Shown: piece by piece, positions 21,716 to 33,766 of the stretch | Layout of the letters: the number at the start of each line of letters is the position of its first letter | How positions within the stretch are numbered: position 1 is the first letter of the stretch | Origin: Sphaerolaimus hirsutus | Lineage: Eukaryota > Nematoda > Chromadorea > Monhysterida > Sphaerolaimidae | DNA length: 64,000 nucleotides | Assembly (NCBI GenBank): GCA_964036195.1 | Contig: OZ038459.1 | Coordinates: 1,113,206 to 1,177,205, forward strand | Direction: 5' to 3' | The notes under the pieces: generated by a model | Databases searched by the model: none | What the model was told of the DNA's origin: nothing | What the model saw: only the letters and a program-made list of their open reading frames with translations | Made by a program: the position numbers and the translations under genes

Positions 21716-24140
21716 ACTGCTATAGGGATATAGAGATAGAGGTGCTTACGTTAAGTGAGGACATATTTGTGCACAGTCAAATAAATAGCACGGATTATCA
21801 AAACCTTTTTATTCGAAATTATAACAGGGTGCAAAAAAGACTGCGATAAGTTCCACTGAAGATAAATAGGATATTTCTGGCGCCGGAGACGCGACGCATT
21901 TACTTGAAAATAGAAACGTCTGCCGGCATACAGGCAAATCTATTATTTTCTTAATTCTTTTGGGAAAAATTGGTACTTAAAGTTTTCAGTTTGACATAGA
22001 TATTCGACCATGATAGAAAAGGTACGTAACTCCTATCTATTTGTAGAGTATCGTGTCTGCCGAGTATATCATATAAATTATTCCTCAAATAGCAAAAACA
22101 TACAATTGTGTTTTTGGGATATTTTGCATCATGTTATGGGTGAATCGTTGCTGTGGAGGCACAATTATCTGGGATTTTTTCAAATTTATATTTACTTCAA
22201 CATTAAAATATACTGAATATAACAACACCTGGATTGTCTGTTCAAAAAATCTTCCAAATTATCATTGAAATTTTTTTTCATGTTCACCAGACTTGTCTTA
22301 AGGTTGCTAAACAGTTTGGGAAAATGAAATGTGAGCAAAAAAACTGATGTAAAATTTCAAATACATTCTTATATTTTTTATCATCTTGACCAAATATCCA
22401 TGCTGAATTTGCATTTTGTCTAGGGTGATTGCAAAAAACATTAAGCTATGTAAATTTGATTATTGTCATTGAATTAGGGACTTGAACACTTAAAGTGTTC
22501 CATAAACTATGATCCAATTTATACTTGACAGACATGATATTATACAGGTTTGGTTCACTTATGTTTTGCTTCGCTGAGCATCAATGAAATTCAACATCTT
22601 ACTGAACAGCGAAGTGTGATACATCTTAAATATGGTAGAAAAACAGTGCACAGTGGGTCCTAAATATGTCAATATGTATAGTCGACAGACATATCATTCT
22701 ACAAAATTGGAAAGTTATATTTTGTTCTTGTACGGAGCCAATGAGAAATGAAAATATTAAAACAGAAAATGGAAAGATAATAAAAAGGAAAATAAAAATG
22801 TGCAGTTCTTTATGCACTCGTTTATTCCAATTTTTGTGCCGATAGGTGTTGCAAATTTTTGATTATACGTTTACCTACATTGAATCTAATTCATATTTAG
22901 AAAAGTTACAAGCTATTGATTCATTTTGATGAAAACTTGTTACGTTCAAAATTTTGAATTCAGAAAACGTTCTCACTTTGTATTTATTCAGATGTTGTCC
23001 ATCCAGACGACGCTTGGATGGCATCATGCCAAAAAACTCAACTACACTTTGATGGGGGTTTGAATTGTGCGGGCACAATTGAATAGTTTCACTCCGTATA
23101 TGCGTAAGCACGAGTCACCAAAACAGAGTTTGACGGGTTGGATACAGCGTGCATAATATGACATCATGCAACTCATTGTATAGTATCATGTACGCCAAGT
23201 ATACTTAGCATTCCTTTTTCACCAAAATTTGGACCATTTATTGTTATTTAATGCAATAATTCCGTAATCCTATTTACCTTGTCACATATTTATGCATACT
23301 GCCCTATGGTAAATATGAACGTGTAATGCATGAAAGAACTGTGTAAAAACTAGATTTTCTTTGGGTACTTGTTGCTGCCTCCCCACCCAAATCTAAAAAG
23401 TGTTTTACGTGACTCAGTGACTCAGATGTTTTTACAGCAAAACTTCTTTTGACAGAGGGTGTGTACACACATACACTTAATCAAATTAGAACACTGGCTG
23501 CCTCCCCACCCAAATCTAAAAAGTATTTTATGTGACTCAGTGACTCAGATATTTTTACAGCAAAACTCCTTCCGACAGAGGGTGTGTACACACATACACT
23601 TAATCAAATTAGAACACGTGAAATTGAATTAAACAACTTGACAAATTGGATCAAGAAGTGATTAGAAAATTATTTAAATTATTAAGAGGATGAGTAACTG
23701 TGTAAAACTGTGATTTGATAAATATACAAAGACTGATATTTTTACTTAATGTACGGTACCTTAGACATGAGTGATTTTGTTACGTATATAATATGACGTA
23801 CAGCAGAATGTGATTTACTTCTGAATTTGAGAACGTAAATAAATACGTTCCCATTTGACAAAGTTTGTAAATATACACATCAATTCTGTATGCATGGAAT
23901 TACACACAGAAAAACACTATGCATGAAAGTGGTACAGCACCCACACGCATGTGAAATATAGATTACAACGTAAACACCACGCGCAGTGACAAAATAAATA
24001 GAAACATGCGTACATAAATAACAACAGCGCATACGCCCCTGGAGTCCGTTCCTCCATCTACCGTTTTTAAAATTTAAAAAAAAAATGAATTTTAAAGTGT
24101 GTCTCTTTTCTGTCCACGGATTGCGAAATGTGCTGTCTTT
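21716..24140. other. No gene seen; one tandem duplication
   Basis: AT-rich sequence with only chance ORFs. A 123-bp direct duplication occupies 23375-23620 (units begin CTGCCTCCCCACCC). Relics of the CGAGTATAC family appear near 22050 and 23180. Confidence 0.45.
23375..23620. repeat. Tandem duplication of a 123-bp unit
   Basis: Two adjacent copies start at 23375 and 23498. They differ at a few positions (for example AAGTGTTTTACG versus AAGTATTTTATG). Confidence 0.85.
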
Positions 24141-24154
24141 ATCTTAGGTACTCA

Positions 24155-24337
24155 CTACTACCCGCCGGTGCCCTTCGGTGCCAATGCCATTTTTTCCAAA
24201 AGGCACCGGTGCCGGTGCCGGTGCGGTGCGGTGCCATATTCTGGCCGGTGCCCCAGGGTGCCAGGTGCCCTTTTCATGCGTTGGCAAAGGTGCCGGTGCG
24301 GTGCGGTGCCATTTTTCCCGGTGCCTTTAACATCACT
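24155..24337. mobile_element. hAT-like element, GGTGCC family
   Basis: It is built from GGTGCCGGTGCG words in both orientations and ends in CCTTTAACATCACTA, the inverted form of the TAGTGATG terminus used by the GGCGCC family. The left end is degenerate (TACTCACTACTACC). Related copies are at 58547-58638, about 61993-62205 and about 62700-62932. Confidence 0.6.
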
Positions 24338-24617
24338 ACCCCCGGGGGTTTTTTTTTTCAGAGTGATGATTTTGAGACAGGGTATTTCGATGGGGGAGTG
24401 GTGTTTCGAGGGGGAGTGGTATTTCGAGGGGGAGTGGTATTTCGAGGGGGAGTGGTGTTTCGAGGGGGAGTGGTGTTTCGAGGGGGAGTGGTGTTTCGAG
24501 GGGGAGTGGTATTTCGAGGGGGAGTGGTGTTTCGAGGGGGAGTGGTGTTTCGAGGGGGAGTGGTATTTCGAGGGGGAGTGGTATTTCGAGGGGGAGTGGC
24601 ATTTCGAAGAAATACTG
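24338..24617. mobile_element. Truncated CCGTATTT-type element with an 18-bp minisatellite inside
   Basis: The right end CGAAGAAATACTG before TA is recognisable; the left terminal repeat is missing. About 12 copies of GGGGGAGTGGTRTTTCGA fill 24385-24606. The period is six codons, so three frames are open, encoding only peptide repeats. Confidence 0.7.
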
Positions 24618-24671
24618 TATGTAATTTTCAGATACTCTACAGACCCGGCAAAGTTAACCGAGCATATATGT

Positions 24672-25290
24672 TTACCATATATATAACCTCGAAATAATAG
24701 ACCCCCCCCCCTAAAATTGAGTGTAACGTGAACGTATATGACAAATACCGCAGTTTGTGATCTGTACTATGCAGAACACACGTTAAAACTGATGATTAAG
24801 TGACGTTAGGGAAGGGTTTTTGTGTATATACAGTAATATATGCCTATAAACACATATAAATCTATGTGATTGTTCGATTTTTCTACGTCTGCGTATGGGG
24901 AATTACCGAAAATTTCTGGCGAAATAATAGACCCCCCCTCGAATAAACCCCCCTCGAATTATCCCCCCTCAAATTTTGCTGGCGCAATAATAAACCCCCT
25001 GGGGGTATTTCGAGGTAATACGGTACATCCTTATATAAGGCTGTAAAAACTTATAAATGGTGGTTATTGTTGCATTTTTCACGTTTCTCTCTCAAAATTT
25101 TCACTCTGTAAAAATAAACCCCCAGGGGGTAATTCGAGGAAATACGGTACAATGAAAAATGCGTAAAAAAATTGTGAGAAAGATAGAACAGCAGCCTCCT
25201 ATAGAACGTCACCTCAAATAAATAGAATGGCAGGTAAAAAGGTTGACGAAAAGCATAGAACGACGCTCGTCTATTAGAAATAGGATTAAT
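24672..25290. mobile_element. Cluster of CCGTATTT-type elements
   Basis: One copy runs from about 24672 (ACCTCGAAATAATAGACC) to TCGAGGTAATACGG ending at 25023. A second shares an end at 25149 (CGAGGAAATACGG), and a TATAGAACG subfamily piece follows to about 25290. C-rich tracts and TCGAA words are the signature. Confidence 0.6.
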
Positions 25291-25849
25291 GGCGGCGGAA
25301 TTCATTCATATTCATTGCGGAAAACAAAAAATGCAACATTGCGAATGGAAGTAAGCAAGCAGCAATACATCAAAATATATCCATAATTGATCATAAGGAT
25401 TTGAAAATGTAATAATCTAGTGGAAAGAATTCAAACATTATAAAAGTATTCTAAAAAGTTGAAAATTCAAGAATTCGAAGACTGTTTCGCGTCAAATTTG
25501 GAAAACAGTTTTTGGAAAAAAATCGAAATACAAAAAGTTTTTCCGGTGGGTTTGCCATCGTTACCCATAGCCGTTACCCAAGTTCTATGAGGGTTTTGCA
25601 AATTGTTACGTCACAGTGTTCATTGATTGTTAAACAACGATTCATAGAATTAATTCGACATTTGGTCTAAAAGTAAGCACAAAATCTAACAATATCTGCT
25701 GCCATTCTGATTCTTTTCGCGCATTTGGCACGTGTCCAACGGTTGTGCTATGAGTAAATATGATCCGTATCTTGCTAAAAACTGCAAAAAAGTTCTATTG
25801 GAGACACGCCCCTCTATTTATTAGAAGAAATACGGCACCGAGAGCTAAA
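25291..25849. other. No gene seen
   Basis: AT-rich filler ending in an AATAGAA-subfamily transposon end (TTAGAAGAAATACGGCACC, 25818-25838). Confidence 0.4.
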
Positions 25850-26275
25850 TACCGTAGTTCCTCGAGATATCCTCAGGGGGTTTATTGTTTCGCCAGCAAA
25901 TTTTAAGGGGGTCAATACGAGGGGGCATATTCAAGGAGGGAGTGTTTACTATTTCGGAAACTTTTTTTGGAAGTATCGTAGAAATGACTAGGCTTTTACT
26001 AACCCAAAACTGTTTATAAATGTGATAACACAGGATATATTTGGACACATGTCCATATACCGTATTACCTTGAATTATCCACCCTCGAATTAACCCCCCC
26101 TCGAATAAACCCACCCTCGAATTACCCCCCATCGTGTACATTGCATAAATGACGTACATTATTCCAGACGGGGGGATATTTATAGAGGGGGGTTATTTTT
26201 CTTCGGCTCGCTCAGACCTCAGGTTATTTCGAGAGGGGTCAATTTAAATGGGAGATAATACGAGGAAATACGGTA
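25850..26275. mobile_element. Two overlapping or nested CCGTATTT-type elements
   Basis: The left end is ACCGTAGTTCCTCGAGATA (about 25850), the internal end is ACCGTATTACCTTGAATTA (about 26060), and the right end is CGAGGAAATACGG (to about 26273). Confidence 0.55.
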
Positions 26276-26616
26276 AATACATTCTCGCAGCTCTGTAAGC
26301 AGCTGTCTAAGTATCGTGTTCGATTACGCAATTTAATATCCGAAAAACTTTTCATCAAGACTTTCATGGATATTGACACGGATATCCGTTCCTCTTGCTG
26401 TGTTTTGGATAGTTGCACATTTTGAGGAAAAATATGAGGGACCATGACTAGTGATGGAAAAAGCGCCATGACGCTTTTTGCTTTGGCGTTAGCCGCTAGC
26501 GGCCGCGCCAGGCGGTTTGTTACTAGCGCCACGCAAAAATAGCGCCAAGCGCCAAAAGCGCCATGGCGCTTTTCCGAACCCCAGCGCCAAGCGCCAATGG
26601 CACCAGAGCAATATAG

Positions 26617-27426
26617 CAGAATTGTTAAAAGTACCAACTTTTTCAAAGTACCGTATTTGCTTGAATAATCCCCCTGGGGGATTATTATTTCGTCAGACTT
26701 TTTTGAGGGGGAAATAATCGAGGGGGGATTATTCGAGGGGGAATTATTATATCGTCAACAATTTCGACCATGTTTCTATCAACTCATTTGATGAAATATG
26801 CTTTATTCACACAAAAACGTGCCATTTTTGTTCAAATTGAGCACAATAAATTGAGCAAATCTCTTAGGGGGGGGGGGGGGTATTCGAGGGGGATTATTAT
26901 TTCCTCACTCGTCGTACAGAGGGGAATTATTCGAGGGAAGAACTATTCAAGGGGGGAACTATTCAAGCAAATACGGTATGCGTATGCGTAAAGTATTTTG
27001 TTTTTACTCACCTATCGAGTACAGAAAGCGTTAAGTAGAAATTTTTTACTTTTACTCTTTAGTAGAAATGAGTAAAATACTTTTTTTTCAGAAAGTGTAA
27101 ATTCGAGTATTTTCTCTCTCAGGAAAGCGTAAAAGCGAGTAAAATTACCCTTTGTTTCTGGAAAAAGTAGAAGGGATCCTTTTGAATGTTTACGCTAGAC
27201 AACAAAAAGGTGTTTTCTTTCTATTAATAAGCATTCTTTATGAAAAGCAAGGGTCTTGAATATAAAAAATACTCTTTTTTTACTCACAAAAATTACTCAA
27301 AAAGTAAGCGTACAGGCGATTACAGATACTTTTTTCAAAGTATGCATATGCGTATTTACTCGGTACTCGAGTATGCGTACTTTTTAAGTATTTTTGAGTA
27401 AAAGTAAATACTCATTAACAACTGTG
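26617..27426. mobile_element. hAT-like element, TATGCGTA / AAAGTA family, nested second level
   Basis: The ends are CAGAATTGTTAA and TTAACAACTGTG. The flanking octamers CAATATAG (26609-26616) and CAATATAT (27427-27434) match at 7 of 8. The interior repeats TACTCGAGTA and AAGCGTAAA words and is related to the element at 7272. Confidence 0.78.
26651..26976. mobile_element. TA-duplicating MITE (CCGTATTT family), nested third level
   Basis: The inverted ends are CCGTATTTGCTTGAATAA and TTCAAGCAAATACGG, with TA at both sides (26649-26650, 26977-26978). Joining the flanks gives TTTCAAAGTATGCGTATGCG, which resembles the host element's own TTTCAAAGTATGCATATGCG at about 27335. Confidence 0.85.
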
Positions 27427-27536
27427 CAATATATCGCCAAGCGCCAAAAGCGCCATGGCGCTTTTTGCTTTGGCGCTAGCGCCAGGCGCCAGCGCCATGG
27501 CGCTTTTCCATCACTTACCATGACCACTTTACAATT

Positions 27537-27795
27537 TTGACAGTTTGACAATTTTGAAGTATACTCGGCGTACATGATGCTCTGCCTTCGCACTGATTTG
27601 TGTCTCGTGTTGGAAGCGTGCCAATAATTATTAAATCATGCGATTTACGTAATAAGATGAAAAAAATCATCCATGTGAATATGTCAATGAATAACATTAT
27701 AACAACAATCAATTTTGTCATCTTTTTATGTAACTCGCACGTTAACTTCCGTTGGCACACTTCCAGCGGGAACCACGCGTGCAGGGTGTAAAGTA
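27537..27795. mobile_element. MITE of the TTGGCACGCTTCCA family (copy 1)
   Basis: The copy carries an end with CTCGGCGTACATGATG, an internal CGTGTTGGAAGCGTGCCAA and an inverted counterpart, and an end with CACGCGTGCAGGGTGTAAA. Copies at 49738-49993 and 59514-59752 share the same order. Length is about 250 bp; it is non-coding. Confidence 0.7.
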
Positions 27796-27829
27796 ACAGA
27801 AGTATAGAGTAAACCTGAGCTGACAACTA

Positions 27830-29085
27830 AAAATGTAAATGTTTACAAGTTTTTTATACTACTGCCCAAGTTTTACAAGTAGGTAGATTTAGACAACATT
27901 TTCATGCTCACTCGACAAGTTCATCTGCCGACCTTGACAAGTAAAAAAGCATACCTTACAACTAAATGACAAGTGCAACAGGTACACCGGATGTTTTTAT
28001 CAGTTTTCAGTAACAAATATTCCAGTTATTATGAGACAAAACTTCTGCTCACAATCAGGGTTGGCAAAATTTCAGAAAATAATAAAATAAAATGGAAAAG
28101 TGAAGAAAAATATAAAATACCTCAAATAAAATAAAACATGAAGAAAATTAAACTCAAATACAATTTTTATACATTTTTACTGCAATTTGTGTAAAAAGAA
28201 CTTTACTCAAAGCAACCCTGGCGATGAATTGAATTCAAAAATAAAAAATAACGTAAAAAAATGAAATATTGATGAATAAGATAAAATAAAATGAAACATG
28301 GATAAATAAATATAAAATAAAATTTTTATAGAATTTTACTACAATTTGAGTAAAAATAATTTTACCAAAACCAATCCTGCTCACAATAATCCTAGATGTA
28401 GACACTTGTATATGCTTTGCAACACTATTTTATTAAATGCCTTGTGTAGTAGTTGATTGAGATGTAGTAAGTTCAATCAACTAATTACCTATACTCTGCG
28501 CACATCACACTTTACATGGAAACCTACAATAACAAATCTGAATAAAAAAACAAAAATTATGGAGTTTTTCATCATAATGTGTTGTTTTCAGTATGGAATA
28601 ATTAATTACGACTTTTATGACAAGATTTTATTGATTAAATTATGGTAGGATTCGGCGCTAAGTATGCGCTCTACTCGGTATACAAAACTTGGAATCTGGA
28701 CCTGGAGGGTTCAAGGGATGAGATTGGGTTCAACGGATGAAATTATCCAGACAGCAGAGAAATATTTTAATCTTTTTGTTTTTTTGTGGCAACGTTCTTG
28801 CACATCCATTCAAGCATATATAATAGTATGCGTCTTATTTACATCCTATACTGTTTCATTATTGGCGCTGTATGTACAGCATTATACCTGTATTAATATT
28901 GATACAGTGCCCTACTTGTAAAAATTCACACATAATGAACTTGTAAACGTTGACAGAGGAACTTGACAAGTGTGCACAAGAGTGTTGTTGAAATCTACTT
29001 GTAAAATTAGGCAGTAGTAGTCAGGAATGTAAACTTCTATAGTTTTTCTTGTAAACAATAAGGTACGCCCTACTTGTAAATTTTG
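27830..29085. repeat. TTTACAAGT word-repeat region, no gene
   Basis: ACAAGT and ACTTGT words recur in both orientations near 27840-27980 and 28910-29085, around an AT-rich middle with the 28056 insertion. The ends and target duplication are not resolved. It is possibly the same kind of hAT-like element; a relic of the word also occurs at 50780-50870. Confidence 0.4.
28056..28379. mobile_element. hAT-like non-autonomous element, AAATAAAATAAAATG family (complete)
   Basis: The inverted ends are CAGGGTTGG and CCAATCCTG, with identical flanking octamers CTCACAAT (28048-28055 and 28380-28387). The interior is AAATAAAATAAAATGAA words plus TTTTTATA blocks. It sits inside TTTACAAGT-rich sequence (27830-29085) that looks like another word-repeat element. 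Confidence 0.83.
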
Positions 29086-29088
29086 ATA

Positions 29089-29337
29089 CCGTATTTCCTC
29101 AAAATTAACTCCCCTCGAAATATCCCAAGGTCTTTTTTATACCTATAGTTATAAGACACGTTTACATAAATACCTGTCATTGTTTGATTTTACTACGTGT
29201 GAGTAGGTGGAATAAAAAATTTTTTTCTGACGTAATAACAAACCCCCCACTTGAATAAGCCCCCCCCCCGAGTTAACCCCCCTCAAAATTTGCTGGCGAA
29301 CTAATAAACCCTCTGGGGGTAATTCGAGGGAATACGG
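29089..29337. mobile_element. TA-duplicating MITE (CCGTATTT family)
   Basis: The ends are CCGTATTTCCTCAAAATTA and TTCGAGGGAATACGG, flanked by TA (29087-29088 and 29338-29339). Confidence 0.8.
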
Positions 29338-29392
29338 TATTTGGAAAGTGATATTTACGGTGTCAAACTGAGCACTTTGCTATTAAGCCGGA

Positions 29393-29871
29393 ATTAGAGC
29401 TCAGCGTCGATTCGACGTGAAATGACGACGTAAAATGACGTCGTAAAATTAATTACACGAGTGTGGATCATGCTACGGGTCTACAATTTTCTAAGGATAA
29501 TATATGAATCAATACCTTAATCGTGTCCTATGCTGAGTGTTATCAGCCACAACTAGAGCGAATTGAAAAATTCAATTTTTATCATTTCACGTCATCATTT
29601 TACGTCAGGGAACTAACTTTACATTTCACGTCAACGGTTGCTTGCAATTGCAAATTTGTTCCCTGACATAAAATGATGACGTGAAATGATAAAAATTGAA
29701 TTTTTCAATTCGCTCTAGTTGTGGCTGATAACACTCAGTATTGGACACGATTAAGGTATTGATTCATATATTATCCTTAGAAAATTGTAGACCCGTAGCA
29801 TGATCCACACTCGTGTAATTTTACGTCGTCATTTCACGTCGAATCGACGCTGAGCTCTAATTCCGGCTTAA
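29393..29871. mobile_element. TTAA-flanked palindromic MITE (copy 1)
   Basis: TTAA at both ends (29393-29396 and 29868-29871) encloses long, almost perfect inverted arms starting GCCGGAATTAGAGCTCAGCG. The word ACGTGAAATGACG recurs throughout. TTAA duplication is the hallmark of piggyBac-type transposition; that assignment is inference. Confidence 0.8.
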
Positions 29872-30500
29872 CTGCAGATGAATCTGGTGCACATTTTTTC
29901 ACATGACTCTATTCATCAAAATACGGTAACATTCTTTGTAACTGCTGCAGAATTGTATGGGGAAAAATCACTCGAACTTTTTAAATATACCCGTTAATTA
30001 TAACGTCTTTTAAGAAAAATACCGTAAAAATCAGGATAAACATATGATTCTACTCTGAAATATTTCAAGGATAGTTTTAGTCGCGAAAAAATCCACCCCG
30101 AAGAATTGACGCATAAAAAAGTTGCCTTATGAAAAAAACCACCCGCGGGCAAGCAAAACGAGCGTCAGTTAAATCCCGCCTGTATAGTCGAATCGGCTGC
30201 GGCATGCACATGCAGACATTTTATAGGCTTTGACATTGACTCAGCATTGCCTTGATTTTAGCAAGTACCGATGGTGTGATATACCCACATTCTTTAGGTA
30301 AAATCATGTGCCTCCAATTGCTTGGATAAAAAAACTCGAAAAAATTTCCGTATTTTCTGTGTTTCCGTGTTCTCCAAAAAAGGACTCATTTGAGTTTCCG
30401 TGTTGTTCAAAATTGTTGAGTTTCCGTGTTTCTGTGTTAAACAAAAACACGGAAACTCAATGAGTTTCCGTATTTAATATGTGTGTTTTTGCCATCGTTG
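29872..30500. other. No gene; partial hAT-like copy at the right end
   Basis: 30300-30500 matches the right part of the 32232 element (CTCAATGAGTTTCCGT ... GCCATCGTTG) without a left terminus. The rest shows nothing. Confidence 0.45.
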
Positions 30501-30576
30501 CACGTGGCGAATGTATAATAATATAATACTTCACTGAGCTGACCGCAAGTTTTACAGATTTACGCAATTTTATTTA

Positions 30577-30989
30577 CCATATTTGCTCGAAATACCCCCC
30601 GGGGGTGATTGTTTCTGAGTGAGAATTTTGAGGGGGGGGTCTATTATTTCGCCAGAAAGTTTTTGAATTTCCAGTACTAAATTGTTGTCTGTAACGTACG
30701 CAGACGTAGAAAAATGCAACAGCAACCGCTATATATAAGAGTCTATTGACTTGTATAAGTGTGTAACACTGTTCTAACATAACAATTCATTGTTTTTAAC
30801 GTGTGTTTTGCATCGCCCCGAATCACAAACCACAGTTTTGTCATGTACGTATTCTGTACACTCAATTCGGGGGGGGGGGGTATTTCGACGGAGTGGGTAG
30901 ATAAATATTTCATAGTGTCCATTTTGAGGGGGGTATTTCGAAACGGGGAGTATTTTGAGGGGGGGGGGGTATTTCGAGGAAATACGGCA
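30577..30989. mobile_element. CCGTATTT-type MITE in the left arm
   Basis: The left end ACCATATTTGCTCGAAATA and right end TTTCGAGGAAATACGGCACC are inverted, with long G- and C-tracts inside. The right flank has lost the TA. Confidence 0.6.
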
Positions 30990-31542
30990 CCAACCATATT
31001 CACATGAATAAAATCATGCGAAAATTATGCACAAAATTGACGCATAGTGAAAGCAATGTGTTCCGCGATTATCATCATACTATTTAGAAAATGGTTCTTC
31101 ATCCAGTGACGTGATACGGTATATTTCATAGAAAAAGCGTGCGGTCAGTGTTATTCTATACAGTTTATGCTTGACTAATTCCTCCTCCTTGAATAATCCC
31201 CCCTCGAATAATTTCCCCTCTTGAATAATCCCCCCTGTAAGACGAGTGAGGAAAAAATCATTCCTCCCCTTGAATAATTCCCCCATTAAAGCATATGCTC
31301 AATCTGCTATGTCCCATTTGAACAAAAATGGCATGTTATTATGTTTATAATGCATATTTTGTGAAATGAGTTGATAGAAACATGCTCAAAATTTTTGATA
31401 AATTAATAATCCCACCCCTTTAAAAAATTCCCCCTCTAATAGTTCCTCCTCTCAAACGCCTGACAAAAAATACTTCCCCAGGGGACTTATTCGAGCAAAT
31501 ATGTTAGGCCAAATCAAATAGGTAATTTTTTCAGATGGTAAA

Positions 31543-31626
31543 TATTAGGTTGTCAACTAAGTAACCTTAATTTTTTGCGTATGTGTGATCGCAAAAAATT
31601 AATGTTACTTAGTTGACAACCTAATA
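31543..31626. mobile_element. Short mariner-like MITE
   Basis: An 80-bp near-palindrome with termini TTAGGTTGTCAACTAAGT and its complement is bordered by TA. The mirrored site in the right arm (about 34545) lacks it. The TTAGGTTG start resembles mariner termini. Confidence 0.7.
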
Positions 31627-32231
31627 TATGCAAGATTTCAACGTAATTCGAGTGGTCAGGTGACCATGGAATGGAACATAATCCCCAATAAACTGAAACA
31701 AGTCGACAAGTTCTATAATTAGTTCCCATTGAATCATTTCTCCCGCCGTCCAGCCCGCCCGTGATCAAATTACTCGAATGAAGAAATTTAATGACTCGCA
31801 AAGAACGTGTTAAAACTACTACCGTGAATCTTCGATTAGTTATCCTTCCTTGACTTGAATAGCCCCCCCCCCCTAATAGACGAGTGAGTGAAAAATACCC
31901 TCACCCCCGAATAAAGTCCCCCTGTTTGATGGGTGGGTTGGTAAGAGAATGTAAATTTTATATTGACTGGTATTTAGCAAATTGCCAGAATTCATTGCCT
32001 ATCAAGCAAGGAATTGAAATGTTTGTTTATATTCTATTGATTTTTTGTTATCTGTTCGTACAAGGAATAGAATTTGGTTGAAATAAATCCCCTTGAGTAA
32101 CCCCCCCCCCCATGAATAGGTCTCTATAAAAAAATCTGACGAAAATCCAACTATCCAGAGGTAGTAGGTAATCTGGGATTTACGGTAAAATAATAGGAGC
32201 ATATAAGGCCCTGCTTAAAATATCGCGCAAC

Positions 32232-33025
32232 CAACAATGGGTGAGTTCTCAAAATAAAAACACTTTCTGTATTTTGAGTTTTAAAAAAATGAATATCTGT
32301 GTTTTGAGTTTTTTTCACGAAAAAAACTTGAGTTTCTGTGTTTTATTTCTGTGTTTTTTGAAAAAACTTGAGTTTTTGGTAAAAACGCAAGTTTTTTAAT
32401 AAAAACTCAAGTTTTTGTTGGTAAAAACTCGAATTGTTTTACAAAAAGTTGCATTTTACAGCATTTTACTGTTGAAACAGTGGTTTTTCTTATCAAATAT
32501 TGGTTTTGCATATGTTTTATCATGTATTGGAAAATTTTCATTAGTTCAGTGGAGGTAGTTCCAAATGGGTGACCAATACCTTTGACAGCTTGGGAGGTGA
32601 GGAGCCCTCAGCTCAATTGTGTGAGCTAGCAGACCCTGGTGGACACTCCTCAACACTTTGATCACAGTCCATAATATTGTCGAAACCACCAGTAGCTGTG
32701 TACACTGTTATTTTTTTGAATACTTTTTTCATCGTTAAACTTGGATACTATGCACATATTTACACACTATACATACATGCATACCTTATGTAAGCACATA
32801 CACACATTGTTCAGTTCAAATCTTGTGCCTTCAATTGCTTGAATAAAAAACTCAAAAAACATTTCCGTATTTTCTGTGTTTCCGTGTTTCCGTGTTCTCC
32901 AAAAAAGAACTCATTTGAGTTTCTGTGTTTTTCAAAATTGTTGAGTTTCCGTGTTTCTGTGTTAAACAAAAACACGGAAACTCAATGAGTTTCCGTATTT
33001 AATATGTGTGTTTTTGCCATCGTTG
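32232..33025. mobile_element. hAT-like non-autonomous element, TTTCTGTGTTT family (complete, second copy)
   Basis: The ends are CAACAATGG and CCATCGTTG, with identical octamers CGCGCAAC at 32224-32231 and 33026-33033. It is the same family as 9017-10090, without the nested insertion. It lies at the centre of the inverted duplication. Confidence 0.87.
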
Positions 33026-33300
33026 CGCGCAACGGACATTTCATTCGACGTTTATCAGCTTGGACAGCGGCAAAGTTTGCGCGCGGGTGGTGAAATGCGA
33101 GTAATCAACCCCGAGCGCACTCACTTTTCGAGATGGATATCTGGATAGTTATGCGACGTGATAGTGTTGTTAAAATACAGGTGTTTTTGGAAAATGTTAG
33201 CGTAAACATTTTACAAATACATTGCGCGATATTTTAAACAGGGCCTTATATGCTCCTATTATTTTACCGTAAATCCCAGATTACCTACTACCTCTGGATA

Positions 33301-33766
33301 CCGTATTTCCTCGAAATATCCCCCCTCGAAATACCCCCCCCCTCGTTTGACCCCCCCCCCTCTCGGGACCACTATGAAACAATCACCCCCCTCGAAATAC
33401 CCCCCCAAAGGGAACGTACATGACAATAACTGTAGTTTGTGTTCTGTGTACTGTGTACTGCTGCAGAACACACGTTAAAACAATGTCGGTGTCACGTTAG
33501 AACAGTGTACATACCATACCATCTACATACTAATATTAGTCTACAGAACCTTTTTAATCGCAGTTTTTGTTGCATTTTTCGACGTCTGCGTACGTTTCAG
33601 ACGACAATTTCGTACTTGGTTCTCAAAAATTTTCTTGTGAAATGATAACCCCCCCCCCCTCGAAATACCCCCCCTCGAAATACCCCCCCTCGTTTAACCC
33701 CCCCCCCCGCCTCTCGGGACCACTATGAAACAATCACAGCCCGGGGGGTATTTCGAGGAAATACGA
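33301..33766. mobile_element. CCGTATTT-type MITE in the right arm only
   Basis: The ends are CCGTATTTCCTCGAAATA and TTTCGAGGAAATACGA, flanked by TA (33299-33300, 33767-33768). The intact target survives in the left arm at about 32150-32160. Internal ends near 33470 and 33650 suggest a dimer or a nested copy. Confidence 0.83.

Larger units (their letters stand above)
26449..27516. mobile_element. hAT-like element, GGCGCCAAGCGCC family (complete, with two nested insertions)
   Basis: The inverted ends are TAGTGATGG and CCATCACTT. The identical octamer ACCATGAC flanks both (26441-26448 and 27517-27524). The element's own sequence is an array of AGCGCCATGGCGCTTTT and GGCGCCAAGCGCC words. It is split by the 26617-27426 element, which is in turn split by the 26651-26976 element. 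Confidence 0.88.

Noticed and set aside
24099..24697. Long repetitive open frames (peptide repeats FRGGVV, EGEWYF) on both strands
   Set aside because: They follow from an 18-bp tandem repeat and have no start context, splice structure or domain.
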